Source of the DNA: Flavobacterium sp. LHD-80
Lineage (GTDB): Bacteria; Bacteroidota; Bacteroidia; Flavobacteriales; Flavobacteriaceae
Length of the DNA: 64,000 nt
NCBI RefSeq assembly: GCF_030929605.1
Contig: NZ_JAVFVS010000013.1
Coordinates: 62,001-126,000, forward strand
Direction: 5' to 3'
Each line of letters opens with the position of its first letter. Position 1 is the stretch's first letter. The notes under the pieces were generated by a model. It saw only the letters and a program-made list of their open reading frames with translations, did no database searches and was not told where the DNA came from. Below are positions 51,162 to 60,146 of the stretch, one piece after another. The translations under genes and the position numbers were made by a program.

Positions 51162-53325
51162 ATTTTTTAACAGCTTCTACCAATTCCAATTCATCCAAAC
51201 TAACTTTCGAAGTAAAAATGCCGTAATTCACAGTTGCTTTGTTTTTTTCGATCGAATCGATACTTCCAACAGATCTTCCGTCCATCATTCTAACTCGGTC
51301 ACCAACTTTTAAAATTGGTTTTGGTTTTTCGACAACTGGTTTAAGTTTCTTTTCTTTTTTCTCTTGACGAATTTCCTCGACTTTTACTTGTACTTCGGCA
51401 ATTATCTCTTTTTGTTTTTCAACTTTTGCCTTCACTTCTTTTGGAGTTGCTTTTTTGCGTTTTGAATTTTCAATCTCAACAATTTTCAAAAATTCTCCAA
51501 TCAATTCTTTTTTGTTTTTGTAGTTGAAATACTTCTCAGCAATATCATCAATTTTTTGCCCTATGTAAATTATCTTCTGATTGCTGTCGTATAATTCCTG
51601 ATAGCTTTCGAGCTTTTGCTGAATTCTCGTATTGATGTTTTCCATCTTTTTGCTTTCTTCACGCGCACGAGTTTCTTCTTCTTTTAAATTCAAAGAAGTT
51701 TTTTCAAGCTTCGATCTTTCTTTTTGAAGTGTTGCAATGGTTTTGTCAAAACGAACTTTTCCAACTTCTATTTTCTTTTTCGCACGATTAATCAATCCAA
51801 ATGGAATCCCATTTTTCTGAGCAACTTCAAAAGTAAACGAACTTCCTGCCTGACCTAAAGCCAGCTTGTACATTGGTTCCAATGACTTTTCGTCAAACAT
51901 CATATTTGCATTTGTGGCGAAAGGCAATTCGTTTGCAAGAATTTTTAAATTAGAATAATGTGTTGTGATAATTCCAAATGCTTCTCGATGATAAAATTCT
52001 TCTAAGAAGATTTCAGCCAAAGCACCTCCCAATTCAGGATCAGAACCTGTACCGAATTCATCAATCAAAAACATGGTTTTCTTGTTGCATTTTTTCAAGA
52101 AATAATTCATGTTTTTTAATCGGTAACTGTATGTACTTAAGTGGTTTTCAATAGATTGGTTATCTCCAATATCGGTTAAAATTCGATCAAACAAGAAAGT
52201 TTCGCTTCTTTCATGAACCGGAATCAAAATTCCAGACTGAAGCATCAATTGTAATAGACCAACTGTTTTTAAGGAAATCGTTTTTCCTCCAGCATTTGGT
52301 CCAGAAATTACAATAATTCGGTTTTCTTGTTTTAACTCAATAGTTTGCGGATGCGTAATTTCTTTTTTCTCCTTATTATTAAGGTATAAAATTGGGTGAT
52401 ACGCTTCTCTAAAAAACAATCTTCTTTCTTCAGTGATGGTTGGTAAAATTCCGTTGATTCGGTTGGCGTATTTTGCTTTTCCGGCAACCACGTCAATATC
52501 GCTTAAAAAGTCTTGATATTCAATTAATAAAGGTAAAAATGGACGAATTACATTTGATAAATTCTTTAGAATTCTAGTGATTTCTTCCTTTTCTTCATAT
52601 TCTAAATTCGCTAATTCTCTCGAATATTTTAGAGTAGCTTCTGGTTCGATATAAGCAATGCTTCCAGTTTTTGAACTTCCTAAAATTGAGCCTTTTACTT
52701 TACGACGATACATTGCTAAAACCGCTAAAACTCTGCGATTCTGCACAAAACTTTCTTTAATATCGTCTAAATATCCTAAACCATTATATTGTGTTAATGC
52801 TACACCAAAACTTTGATTCACTTTTCCGCGAACCAAATTCATATTCTGACGAATGCTAGCTAAAGCAGGAGAGGCATTATCTTTTATTTCTCCATATTTA
52901 TCAACGATGGCATCAATTGCAGTGATAATATCTTTAGTCAATTCAACACGAGAAGCCCTCGCATTTAAATTTGGATAATAATCATCGAACTTTCTTAAAA
53001 AATTCAGCAAGAAATTTGTTGTCGACGAAAGATTAGCGATTTTTCTAAAACTTCCTACTTCTAGGAAACTGTCTTCAATGGCTAAAAATTTGATTTCGTG
53101 CGTGATGGCGTCAAATCCGTGATTCGGAATTGCGTTATTGTTTTGAAATGAAGACACATATTCTGAAGTCTGCATTAAGGACTGCATCAAGGTTTCTTTA
53201 TCTCTGAAAGGTGTTATTTGCAAAGCTTTTTCTTTTCCAATGTCTGTGTTGCAGCCTGCCGAAATTGTTTCGAGCACTGTTGGAAATTGTAAATCTTGTA
53301 ATGTTTTTTCTGTAATAGATATCAT
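51160..53325 (-). CDS. mutS2: MutS2-family ATPase lacking the Smr domain
   Basis: A 721-residue relative of MutS2. The core helices (about 1-300) are followed by the ATPase domain, with Walker A VISGPNAGGKTISLKTVG (about residue 345), Walker B MFLIDEFGTGSDPELGGALAE, and HYSNLK. A long coiled coil (about 520-660, Lys/Glu-rich) leads to a short KOW-like C-terminal segment, KVGDRVRMMDGRSVGSIDSIEK. The Smr nuclease domain that ends typical MutS2 (near 780 residues) is absent, and the frame stops cleanly. MutS2 proteins act in recombination control or rescue of collided ribosomes. Confidence 0.9.
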   Translation of the reverse strand: MISITEKTLQDLQFPTVLETISAGCNTDIGKEKALQITPFRDKETLMQSLMQTSEYVSSFQNNNAIPNHGFDAITHEIKFLAIEDSFLEVGSFRKIANLSSTTNFLLNFLRKFDDYYPNLNARASRVELTKDIITAIDAIVDKYGEIKDNASPALASIRQNMNLVRGKVNQSFGVALTQYNGLGYLDDIKESFVQNRRVLAVLAMYRRKVKGSILGSSKTGSIAYIEPEATLKYSRELANLEYEEKEEITRILKNLSNVIRPFLPLLIEYQDFLSDIDVVAGKAKYANRINGILPTITEERRLFFREAYHPILYLNNKEKKEITHPQTIELKQENRIIVISGPNAGGKTISLKTVGLLQLMLQSGILIPVHERSETFLFDRILTDIGDNQSIENHLSTYSYRLKNMNYFLKKCNKKTMFLIDEFGTGSDPELGGALAEIFLEEFYHREAFGIITTHYSNLKILANELPFATNANMMFDEKSLEPMYKLALGQAGSSFTFEVAQKNGIPFGLINRAKKKIEVGKVRFDKTIATLQKERSKLEKTSLNLKEEETRAREESKKMENINTRIQQKLESYQELYDSNQKIIYIGQKIDDIAEKYFNYKNKKELIGEFLKIVEIENSKRKKATPKEVKAKVEKQKEIIAEVQVKVEEIRQEKKEKKLKPVVEKPKPILKVGDRVRMMDGRSVGSIDSIEKNKATVNYGIFTSKVSLDELELVEAVKK

Positions 53326-53350
53326 TATATATCGTGAGTTGTAAAGATTT

Positions 53351-53358
53351 CAAAGTTA
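53351..53358 (-). promoter_or_regulatory. -7 box for mutS2
   Basis: TAACTTTG on the minus strand matches TAnnTTTG about 26 bases upstream of the ATG. The -33 element is unclear. Confidence 0.4.
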
Positions 53359-53435
53359 CAAAGTTTTAAAACGAAATTGCACTAATAATTGGCAGTTTGA
53401 CTAAAACTTTGCGTAATTTGTAATAAAATTTTAAA

Positions 53436-54107
53436 ATGAAAATTAATTTATCCGCAGATTGGCAAGCAGTTTTAAAAGACGAAATTCAAAAACCGTACTT
53501 CATTGAATTAATGGAGGCTTTGGATATTGAATACGAAACGCACACTTGCTATCCGCCAGCTGAATTGATTTTTTCTGCTTTTAATAATTGCAGTTTTAAG
53601 GATTTAAAAGTTGTGATTATTGGACAAGATCCTTATCATGGAGAAGGAGAAGCCAATGGTTTGAGTTTTTCTGTAAATGATAATGTCAAAATCCCGCCTT
53701 CACTTCGTAATATTTTCAGAGAAATAAACACCGATTTTGATTCGATTTTTATGCCAACATCTGGAAATCTTGAAAAATGGGCTAAGCAAGGTGTTTTACT
53801 TTTGAATGCGTCATTAACCGTTAGAAAAGACAGTCCAAATAGTCATAAACATTTAAAATGGAATCTTTTTACAGATGCTGTTATTCAAGCTATTTCTGGC
53901 CAAAAAGAAAATGTTGTTTTTCTATTGTGGGGAAGCTTTGCTCAGAAAAAAGGTTTGAAAATTGATCGTTCAAAACATCATGTTTTAGAATCTGGACATC
54001 CGTCTCCAATGAGTGCTAATCAAGGAAAATGGTTTGGAAACAAACATTTCAGTCAGACAAATGCATTTTTGAAATCGAAGAAAATTAAAGAAATTGATTG
54101 GTTGTAA
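53436..54107 (+). CDS. ung: Uracil-DNA glycosylase (family 1)
   Basis: A 223-residue base-excision repair enzyme that removes uracil from DNA. The catalytic water-activating loop is IIGQDPYHGEGEANGLSFSV, with D65. GVLLLNASLTVRKDSPNSHK forms the uracil-binding region, and the Leu-intercalation/His loop is SGHPSPMSANQGKWFGNKHFSQTN. The length matches the family. It is divergent from mutS2 and convergent with the next gene across a hairpin repeat. Confidence 0.97.
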   Translation: MKINLSADWQAVLKDEIQKPYFIELMEALDIEYETHTCYPPAELIFSAFNNCSFKDLKVVIIGQDPYHGEGEANGLSFSVNDNVKIPPSLRNIFREINTDFDSIFMPTSGNLEKWAKQGVLLLNASLTVRKDSPNSHKHLKWNLFTDAVIQAISGQKENVVFLLWGSFAQKKGLKIDRSKHHVLESGHPSPMSANQGKWFGNKHFSQTNAFLKSKKIKEIDWL

Positions 54108-54144
54108 AACACTAATTACACCGATTTACACGAATTTTTCACAA

Positions 54145-54250
54145 TTTTGTCATTTCGACGGAGGAGAAATCTTCGCAAGTAACTCCGTAACTAAAACGCA
54201 ATCTTTGTCGAGCTTCTCGTGAGGATTTCTCCTCCGTCGAAATGACAAAA
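54145..54250. repeat. 30-bp inverted repeat, copy 2
   Basis: The left arm (54145-54174, TTTTGTCATTTCGACGGAGG...) pairs with the right arm (54221-54250) with one G-T wobble. It has the same loop type as copy 1 (50337), including GCAAGTAACTCCG and AATCTTTGTCGAG. Where copy 1 has CGAAGG/CCTTCG, this copy has CGGAGG/CCTCCG, so both arms changed together. It lies between convergent genes. Confidence 0.92.
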
Positions 54251-54266
54251 TGGTTGGTTTTACAGA

Positions 54267-54653
54267 CTATTTATCTGCAGGTTTTTTTATAATTTCTTCT
54301 AAAACAGCTTTATTTTCAAAATTAACTACTTTCAAAATTATGTCTTGATTTTTAGCTGTTTTCCCTTCAATGATATATAATTTTCCTTTTTTGAATGGAA
54401 CATTACTTTGGTCAAAATCAACATCTCCGTAAGTTAAAGTGTTTTTAATATCGGCAGTGTCAACCCATTTTTCGTTTAAAGTCTGAATTGCTTTATCTGA
54501 ATATTGAAAAGGTTTTGTTCTCAGATTGTTTAAAACTCTGGCATTCGGAAAGTAATTGCATCTTGTGTCTTTTCCACTAAAAACAAGAGCTACAAAAAAG
54601 CATCCCATAACCAAACCAATCAAATAATATGCAAAACGGTGTACGAACTTCAT
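54267..54653 (-). CDS. Hypothetical membrane-anchored protein, 128 aa (DUF4258-like)
   Basis: From the ATG at 54653, the product has one N-terminal membrane helix (about 6-26, AYYLIGLVMGCFFVALVFSG). A short periplasmic domain follows with RCNYFPNARVLNNLRTKPFQYSD and KGKLYIIEGKTAKNQDIILKVVNF. It resembles small flavobacterial proteins often labelled DUF4258, but I am not certain. The promoter at 54669-54700 lies over the longer possible start (54671), which therefore cannot be used from that promoter. Confidence 0.7.
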   Translation of the reverse strand: MKFVHRFAYYLIGLVMGCFFVALVFSGKDTRCNYFPNARVLNNLRTKPFQYSDKAIQTLNEKWVDTADIKNTLTYGDVDFDQSNVPFKKGKLYIIEGKTAKNQDIILKVVNFENKAVLEEIIKKPADK

Positions 54654-54668
54654 GAAATAAAATTTTTG

Positions 54669-54700
54669 CAAAGGTACATTAAAGTTCCTTTAAAATACAA
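54669..54700 (-). promoter_or_regulatory. Promoter of the 128-aa membrane protein gene
   Basis: On the minus strand, TTG (54700-54698), a 21-base spacer and TACCTTTG (54676-54669) match the Bacteroidota consensus. Transcription would start near 54662, about 9 bases before the ATG. The -33 region overlaps the 3' end of the ald gene. Confidence 0.6.
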
Positions 54701-55889
54701 GTAAATTAATATCGTTGTCTGGCAAATCAAACCAGTCTCCAATTGCTTTATTTGTCAAGATTCCATGATACAAATAAATTCCGTTTTTTAATCCTTTGTT
54801 GCATCTAATTGCACTTTCTAAACCACCATCTTCAGCTATCTGATGCAGGTAAGGTGTTAAGATGTTACTTATTGATAATGAGGCAGTTTTAGAATAACGA
54901 GAAGGGATATTTGGAACACAATAGTGTAAAACATTGTTTTTAATGAAGGTAGGTTTTTCATGCGTTGTTACTTCTGAGCTTTCAAAACATCCGCCAGTGT
55001 CAATGCTGACGTCAACAATAACGGCACCTTTTTTCATGTGTTCCACCATAGTTTCAGTAACAACAATTGGGCAACGTTCTTTACCACGCATCGCACCAAT
55101 AGCGACATCACAGCGTCTTAAAGCTTTTAAAAGACCTTTTTGCTGAATAGTTGAAGTGAAAATTCTTTGATTTAAATTATTTTGTAAACGACGTAATTTC
55201 GTGATTGAATTATCAAAAACTTTTACGTTTGCACCAAGCCCAATGGCTGTTTTTGCTGCAAATTCGCCAACCGTTCCTGCGCCTAAAATCACAACTTCAG
55301 TAGGGGGGACACCAGTAATATTTCCAAATAAAAGTCCTTTCCCAAATTCGTCTGTAATCATTAATTCGGCTGCAATTAGGATAGAAGCAGTTCCGGCAAT
55401 TTCGCTTAGAGATTTTACTGCTGGATACGATCCGTCTTCATCTTTAATATATTCAAAAGCAAGAGCGGTAATTTTCTTTTGTGCCAAAGCTTCAAAATAC
55501 TCTTTCTTTTTGGTTTTCAATTGAATAGCAGAGATGATAACTGTTTCTGGATTTATCATTTTTATTTCAGCCAAAGTCGGCGGTTCTACTTTTAGTAAAA
55601 ACGGACAGCCGAAAACTCTTTTAGTATCTTTTGTGATTTCTGCACCAGCATCAGCATATTCTTTATCGGTGTAACTCGAACTTTCGCCCGCGCCAGATTC
55701 AATCATAACGCGATGTCCTTCATAAGTTAGTGAATTTACAGCATCTGGAGTAAGACAAATACGGCGTTCTTGATAACTTGTTTCCTTGGGAATTCCTATA
55801 AAAAGTTCTCTTTTAAAACGACCAACCTCAAGTTTTTCTTCCTGTGGCAGTAATTGTTGTTTTGTAAATGGAGTTAACGTGATTGACAT
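54690..55889 (-). CDS. ald: Alanine dehydrogenase
   Basis: A 399-residue NAD-dependent enzyme interconverting alanine and pyruvate plus ammonia. The N-terminal domain has IGIPKETSYQERRICLTPDAVNSL (about 32-55) and the substrate region ESGAGESSSYTD. The Rossmann fold reads VVILGAGTVGEFAAKTAIGLGANVKVFD (about 199-226), followed by VTETMVEHMKKGAVIVDVSIDTGGCFESS and HYCVPNIPSRYSKTAS. It is somewhat longer than the typical 370 residues through an N-terminal extension, as in other Bacteroidota proteins annotated this way. Transhydrogenase alpha-like relatives are the main alternative. Confidence 0.88.
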   Translation of the reverse strand: MSITLTPFTKQQLLPQEEKLEVGRFKRELFIGIPKETSYQERRICLTPDAVNSLTYEGHRVMIESGAGESSSYTDKEYADAGAEITKDTKRVFGCPFLLKVEPPTLAEIKMINPETVIISAIQLKTKKKEYFEALAQKKITALAFEYIKDEDGSYPAVKSLSEIAGTASILIAAELMITDEFGKGLLFGNITGVPPTEVVILGAGTVGEFAAKTAIGLGANVKVFDNSITKLRRLQNNLNQRIFTSTIQQKGLLKALRRCDVAIGAMRGKERCPIVVTETMVEHMKKGAVIVDVSIDTGGCFESSEVTTHEKPTFIKNNVLHYCVPNIPSRYSKTASLSISNILTPYLHQIAEDGGLESAIRCNKGLKNGIYLYHGILTNKAIGDWFDLPDNDINLLVF

Positions 55890-55974
55890 GGGTTCTGCAA
55901 AAAATTAAAGGTACAAATTACGTAAAAAGATTTAAAATTAGTGCAAAAATTCTGCTAATACTGTAATGACAATG

Positions 55975-56448
55975 TTAAGATATTTTTTTCTCCATTTTTA
56001 TATCTGCTCTTTCGTAAATGCCCGATTCTAAAGGGATTTCTATGAAACCGAATTTTCTATAGAGATGAATCGCCGGAAGTAAAATAGTATTTGAATATAA
56101 AATGAGTGTTTTTATATTATTTTCCTTAGCCACATTAAAGCAATGTTCAAGAAGTTTTGTTCCAATTCCTAAACCTTGAGCATTATCTGAAACCGCCATT
56201 TTACTTAGTTCAAATGTCGAATCGTCAACTTTTAATAAAGTAGCAGTTCCTAAGATTTCATTATTATAACGAGCGTAGAAAATCATGCCACCTTTATCTA
56301 TAATTTCCTCCTGCGGATTTGAGAGCGTGAGTTTGTCTTTTTCTTCGACTTTGAAATATTTTTCGAGCCAGGCAACATTTAAAGTTTTAATGTGGTCTTT
56401 TAAATCTGATGAAAAGGGAATTATTTCTACGGTATTTTGAGAATGCAT
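55975..56448 (-). CDS. GNAT-family N-acetyltransferase
   Basis: A 157-residue protein with a GNAT fold. Strands 3-4 are MIFYARYNNEILGTATLLKV and FELSKMAVSDNAQGLGIGTKLLEHCF, the acetyl-CoA binding site (Q/R-x-x-G-x-G/A as QGLGIG, about 95-100). LYSNTILLPAIHLYRKFGFIEIPL supplies the C-terminal motif. It is 10 bases downstream of tsaE in the same direction. Acceptor unknown; it need not act in tRNA modification. Confidence 0.88.
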   Translation of the reverse strand: MHSQNTVEIIPFSSDLKDHIKTLNVAWLEKYFKVEEKDKLTLSNPQEEIIDKGGMIFYARYNNEILGTATLLKVDDSTFELSKMAVSDNAQGLGIGTKLLEHCFNVAKENNIKTLILYSNTILLPAIHLYRKFGFIEIPLESGIYERADIKMEKKIS

Positions 56449-56458
56449 TTGTAACTTT

Positions 56459-56866
56459 TTAAACTAAATTAAGCTCTCTTTTTCCGTCTGGCAATAACTC
56501 AATATTTATTGTAGAATATTCTTCAGGAAGCAAATTAGCGATTTTTTCAGACCATTCAATAAAACACCAATTTCCAGAATACAAATAATCATCAACGCCC
56601 ATGTCAAGCGCTTCGGTTTCTTTATTTAATCTGTAAAAATCAAAATGATAAACGATTTGATTGTTAGTGGTATAATATTCATTAACTAAAGAAAAGGTTG
56701 GGCTGCTGGTTGCGTCCTGAACGCCTAAACTTTTACAAAGTTGTTTGATTAAAGTTGTTTTTCCAACTCCCATTTCTCCGTTAAAAAGAATAATCTTTTT
56801 AGGATTCGAGCCTAATATTTGCTGTGCAACTTCTTGAATTTGATCTAATGAAAAAACAATGTTCAT
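56459..56866 (-). CDS. tsaE: tRNA threonylcarbamoyladenosine biosynthesis ATPase TsaE
   Basis: A 135-residue P-loop protein needed for t6A37 modification of tRNAs. Walker A is NGEMGVGKTTLIKQL (about 29-43), the switch region is DATSSPTFSLVNEYYT (about 51-66), and YHFDFYRLNKETEALDMG is the typical DxxR-type segment. WCFIEWSEKI (about 101-110) is the conserved Trp/Glu motif. It has the family's usual length. It acts with TsaB, TsaC and TsaD; tsaC lies at 42808. Confidence 0.95.
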   Translation of the reverse strand: MNIVFSLDQIQEVAQQILGSNPKKIILFNGEMGVGKTTLIKQLCKSLGVQDATSSPTFSLVNEYYTTNNQIVYHFDFYRLNKETEALDMGVDDYLYSGNWCFIEWSEKIANLLPEEYSTINIELLPDGKRELNLV

Positions 56867-56893
56867 TTTTATGTCTGTTTATTTAGTCTCAGT

Positions 56894-57124
56894 CTCGGTC
56901 ACAGTTTTCAGTTTTAACTGTGACTTAAAACCGAGAATGAAAACTTTTAATCTATTTCAATTGTCTTCCGCGAAAGCGAAATTATTTTTTATGCCACAGA
57001 TTAAAAAGGTTTTAAAGGATTTTTTAATCTGTGTTAATCTTTTTAATCTGTGGCAAAATCTATTTTCATTTTAATTTGAAGTTCTCGCTGAAAACTGAAA
57101 ACTGAAAACTGCGACTGAAAACTT
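56894..57124. repeat. Nested inverted and tandem repeats between tsaE and porX
   Basis: Three elements follow each other. GTCACAGTT (56899-56907) pairs with AACTGTGAC (56916-56924), extended by CTCGG/CCGAG. GCCACAGATTAAAAAG (56993-57008) pairs perfectly with CTTTTTAATCTGTGGC (57039-57054). A tandem CTGAAAA tract (57088-57120) contains ACTGCGACTGAAAACTT (57108-57124), also found after mutS2. Most of the 260-base gap is repeat. Confidence 0.85.
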
Positions 57125-57126
57125 TT

Positions 57127-58680
57127 TTACTTAGGATTAAAAACCAAAAACGGAATAATCATTTCTTCTAAGGAAATCCCTCCATGCTGATACGTGTTTT
57201 TGTAATAACTCACATAATGATTGTAGTTGTTTACATAAGCCAAGAAAAAATCATTTTTGGCAAAAATAAACGAACTGCTCATATTTATTGCCGGCAAACC
57301 AATAATTTTCGGCTCTTTCACCACATACACATCCTTTTGCTCGTAGGTTAAACTACGTCCAGTTTTATAGCGCAAATTTAAACTTGTATTTTTATCTCCC
57401 ACAACTTTCGACGGATTTTTTACATTAATTGTTCCGTGGTCTGTAGTTAAGATTAATTTGAAACCTAATAATTGTGCTTGCTGAATAATCTCTAATAATG
57501 GAGAATTTTTAAACCAACTTAAAGTTAGAGAGCGATACGCTTTATCATCAGAAGCTAATTCTTTTACAACTTCCATTTCGGTTTTAGCGTGCGAAAGCAT
57601 GTCGACAAAGTTGTAAACAACTGTAACTAGGTCATTTTCTTTTAAAGCTCTAAAGTTTTCTGCCAATTTTTTACCACCGGCATAATTGGTGATTTTAAAA
57701 TAATCTTCTTTCAGATTTAATCCTAATCGTTTTAATTGAGCCGAAAGAAACTCGGCTTCGTAAAGGTTTTTTCCTCCATCTTCAACATCATTTTTCCAGT
57801 ATTGCGGAAACTGTTTTTCCATATCAATTGGTAATAAACCAGAGAAAATGGCATTTCGGGCATATTGAGTCGCTGTTGGAAGAATTGAGAAATAAGGAAC
57901 TTCTTTTTCTAATTTGTAATAGTTAGAAACAACCGTTTCAAATGATTTCCATTGGTCGTAACGCAAATTATCAATTACAACAAATAAAACAGGTTTATCT
58001 TTCTTTTTAAGTTCTGGAACGACTAATTCTTTGAATAAATTATGAGACTGAATTGGTTTATCAGCTTTTGGAGCAAACCAATCTTCGTAATTTCTTTCAA
58101 TATATTTCCCGAATTGCGAATTGGCTTCAACTTTTTGAGATTCAAGAATTTCGATCATCGCCGTGTCGTTGATGTCTTCCAATTTTAATTCCCAAAAAAG
58201 CAGTTTTTTGTACAGCTCAACCCAGTCTTCATAAGAATTAACCATCGCTAATTCCATTGAAATTTTCCTGAATTCCTTCTGATAATCTAAAGTCGTTTTT
58301 TCCGTAATCAATCTTGAGTCATCCAAATTCTTTTTTAAGCTTAATAAAATTTGGTTTGGATTTACTGGTTTTATCAAGTAATCAGCGATTTTAGAGCCAA
58401 TTGCTTCTTCCATAATATATTCTTCCTCACTTTTGGTGATCATAATCATCGGAATGGCTGATTTTTTCTCTTTCATTTCCGAAAGCGTTTCCAAACCGCT
58501 CATTCCAGGCATATTTTCATCCAAAAAAACAATGTCAAAATTGTCTTCTTCGAATAAAGCAATTGCATCAAGACCGTTGTTGCAAGTCGTTACCGAGTAG
58601 TTTTTTTTCTCCAGAAATAATATATGTGGTTTCAAAAGATCGATTTCATCATCGACCCAAAGTATTTTTATCTTATCCAT
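57127..58680 (-). CDS. porX: PorX-type response regulator with PglZ domain
   Basis: A 517-residue regulator of type IX secretion. The receiver domain (about 1-120) has D10/D11 and phosphoacceptor D54 in IVFLDENMPGMSG. A helical linker (about 125-205) is followed by a PglZ/alkaline-phosphatase-like domain (about 210-517). This has VLFVVIDNLRYDQWKSFE (metal-binding Asp), LPTATQYARNAIFSGLLP (nucleophile Thr), KLILTTDHGTINV and KNTYQHGGISLEEMIIPFLVF. The REC-PglZ arrangement is specific to PorX, which works with the kinase PorY (not in this window). The link with type IX genes at 17672-20780 is functional, not positional. Confidence 0.93.
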   Translation of the reverse strand: MDKIKILWVDDEIDLLKPHILFLEKKNYSVTTCNNGLDAIALFEEDNFDIVFLDENMPGMSGLETLSEMKEKKSAIPMIMITKSEEEYIMEEAIGSKIADYLIKPVNPNQILLSLKKNLDDSRLITEKTTLDYQKEFRKISMELAMVNSYEDWVELYKKLLFWELKLEDINDTAMIEILESQKVEANSQFGKYIERNYEDWFAPKADKPIQSHNLFKELVVPELKKKDKPVLFVVIDNLRYDQWKSFETVVSNYYKLEKEVPYFSILPTATQYARNAIFSGLLPIDMEKQFPQYWKNDVEDGGKNLYEAEFLSAQLKRLGLNLKEDYFKITNYAGGKKLAENFRALKENDLVTVVYNFVDMLSHAKTEMEVVKELASDDKAYRSLTLSWFKNSPLLEIIQQAQLLGFKLILTTDHGTINVKNPSKVVGDKNTSLNLRYKTGRSLTYEQKDVYVVKEPKIIGLPAINMSSSFIFAKNDFFLAYVNNYNHYVSYYKNTYQHGGISLEEMIIPFLVFNPK

Positions 58681-58860
58681 AAACAGAATTAATTTTAATG
58701 CAATTTAGAGTTATAGAACTTAAAAAGTATTAAAAATAGTATAAATTTCAGAAAAACGAAACCTAATTTTTAGATAAAATCTTTTTGAATATTAAGTATT
58801 TGTCTCAAAATCAGTTTAATTTAATGTCAACTTTTAAATGAAAAACTATAGTTATTTACT

Positions 58861-58868
58861 TATATTTG
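58861..58868 (+). promoter_or_regulatory. -7 box for the HD-domain gene
   Basis: TATATTTG matches TAnnTTTG. The predicted start leaves a leader of about 15 bases before the GTG at 58891. Confidence 0.45.
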
Positions 58869-58890
58869 TTGACCTAAAAATAACCAAATA

Positions 58891-60120
58891 GTGACTCATA
58901 TTAATAAGTTAAAAATATTCAATGATCCCATTTACGGGTTTATTACAATCCCGAACGAACTTATTTACGACCTAATTCAGCACCCATATTTTCAGCGTTT
59001 ACGCCGTATTTCGCAAATGGGACTGTCGTATTTGGTTTATCCAGGAGCTAATCATACACGTTTTCATCACGCCTTGGGGTGCATGCATTTGATGAAAAAG
59101 GCAATTGATACTCTTCGTTTTAAAGATGTTGCAATTTCTGATGAGGAAGAAAATGCGTTGTTAATAGCGATTTTACTTCATGATATAGGACACGGACCGT
59201 TTTCTCATGCAATGGAAAAAAGTATTGTTGAAGATGTGCATCACGAAGCGATTTCTTTATTATTTATGAATCAGTTGAATGAAGAATTTGATGGAAGGCT
59301 GAGTTTGGCAATTAAGGTTTTTAAAGGTGAATATCACAGAAAATTCATGTTGCAATTGATTTCAAGTCAATTAGATATGGATCGAATGGATTATTTGAAA
59401 CGTGATAGTTTTTATACCGGAGTCGCAGAAGGAAATGTGAATTCTGAACGACTGATTCAGATGATGAATGTAGTCGATGATGTTTTGGTTATTGAAGAAA
59501 AAGGGATTTATTCAGTTGAAAAATTTCTGCTTTCTAGACGTTTAATGTATTGGCAAGCGTATTTGCACAAAACAAGTTTAGTAGCCGAATTAATTTTGAT
59601 GAAAGTCTTAAAAAGAGCAAAAGAGCTTACACTTAAAGGAATTAAACTTCCTTGCAGTGAACCACTTTTGTATTTTATGCAAAACAAAATCGCACTTGAA
59701 GATTTTGATGCCGAAAAATTAGACCTTTTTTCTCAATTAGATGATTTTGATATCATAAGTGCCTTAAAAGCATGGCAAAGACAAGATGATTTTATACTTT
59801 CAACTTTAAGTAAAATGATCATTAACAGGGATTTACTTAAGATAAAAATGAGTGCAGAGAAAATTCCGTTGGAAGAATCTCAAGCTTTGAAAGAAGAATT
59901 TGCAGAAGATCATCATATTTCAGCAGTAGACGCTGGTTATTTTATTTTTAGAGGAAAAATTAAAAACCAAGCCTATAGTAAAGCAGCTGAACCGATACGA
60001 ATTTTGAAAAAAGATAAAACAATTGAGGATGTTGTTGAAGCCTCTGATCAGCTGAATTTGAAATCGTTATCTAAATTGGTAACAAAATATTACATCTGTT
60101 TCCCAAAACAACTTATCTAA
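58891..60120 (+). CDS. HD-domain phosphohydrolase (dNTPase-like)
   Basis: A 409-residue protein starting at GTG. The HD superfamily metal site comprises H59/H60 in TRFHHALGCMHLM, H97-D98 in LLHDIGHGPFSHAME, and the Asp of SSQLDMDRMDYLKRDSFY (about 158-166). This arrangement is that of the dGTPase-like/YdhJ group with a C-terminal helical domain (about 230-409). Likely a nucleotide or phosphohydrolase, with substrate unconfirmed. It is 39 bases upstream of lpxD, which has its own promoter. Confidence 0.88.
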   Translation: MTHINKLKIFNDPIYGFITIPNELIYDLIQHPYFQRLRRISQMGLSYLVYPGANHTRFHHALGCMHLMKKAIDTLRFKDVAISDEEENALLIAILLHDIGHGPFSHAMEKSIVEDVHHEAISLLFMNQLNEEFDGRLSLAIKVFKGEYHRKFMLQLISSQLDMDRMDYLKRDSFYTGVAEGNVNSERLIQMMNVVDDVLVIEEKGIYSVEKFLLSRRLMYWQAYLHKTSLVAELILMKVLKRAKELTLKGIKLPCSEPLLYFMQNKIALEDFDAEKLDLFSQLDDFDIISALKAWQRQDDFILSTLSKMIINRDLLKIKMSAEKIPLEESQALKEEFAEDHHISAVDAGYFIFRGKIKNQAYSKAAEPIRILKKDKTIEDVVEASDQLNLKSLSKLVTKYYICFPKQLI

Positions 60121-60146
60121 AATTAACATTTAAAATCTATTTTTTA

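Noticed and set aside
54654..54671. Longer start (MQKFYF...) for the membrane protein gene at 54267
   Set aside because: The longer start codon lies inside the predicted -7 box, so the ATG at 54653 is preferred.
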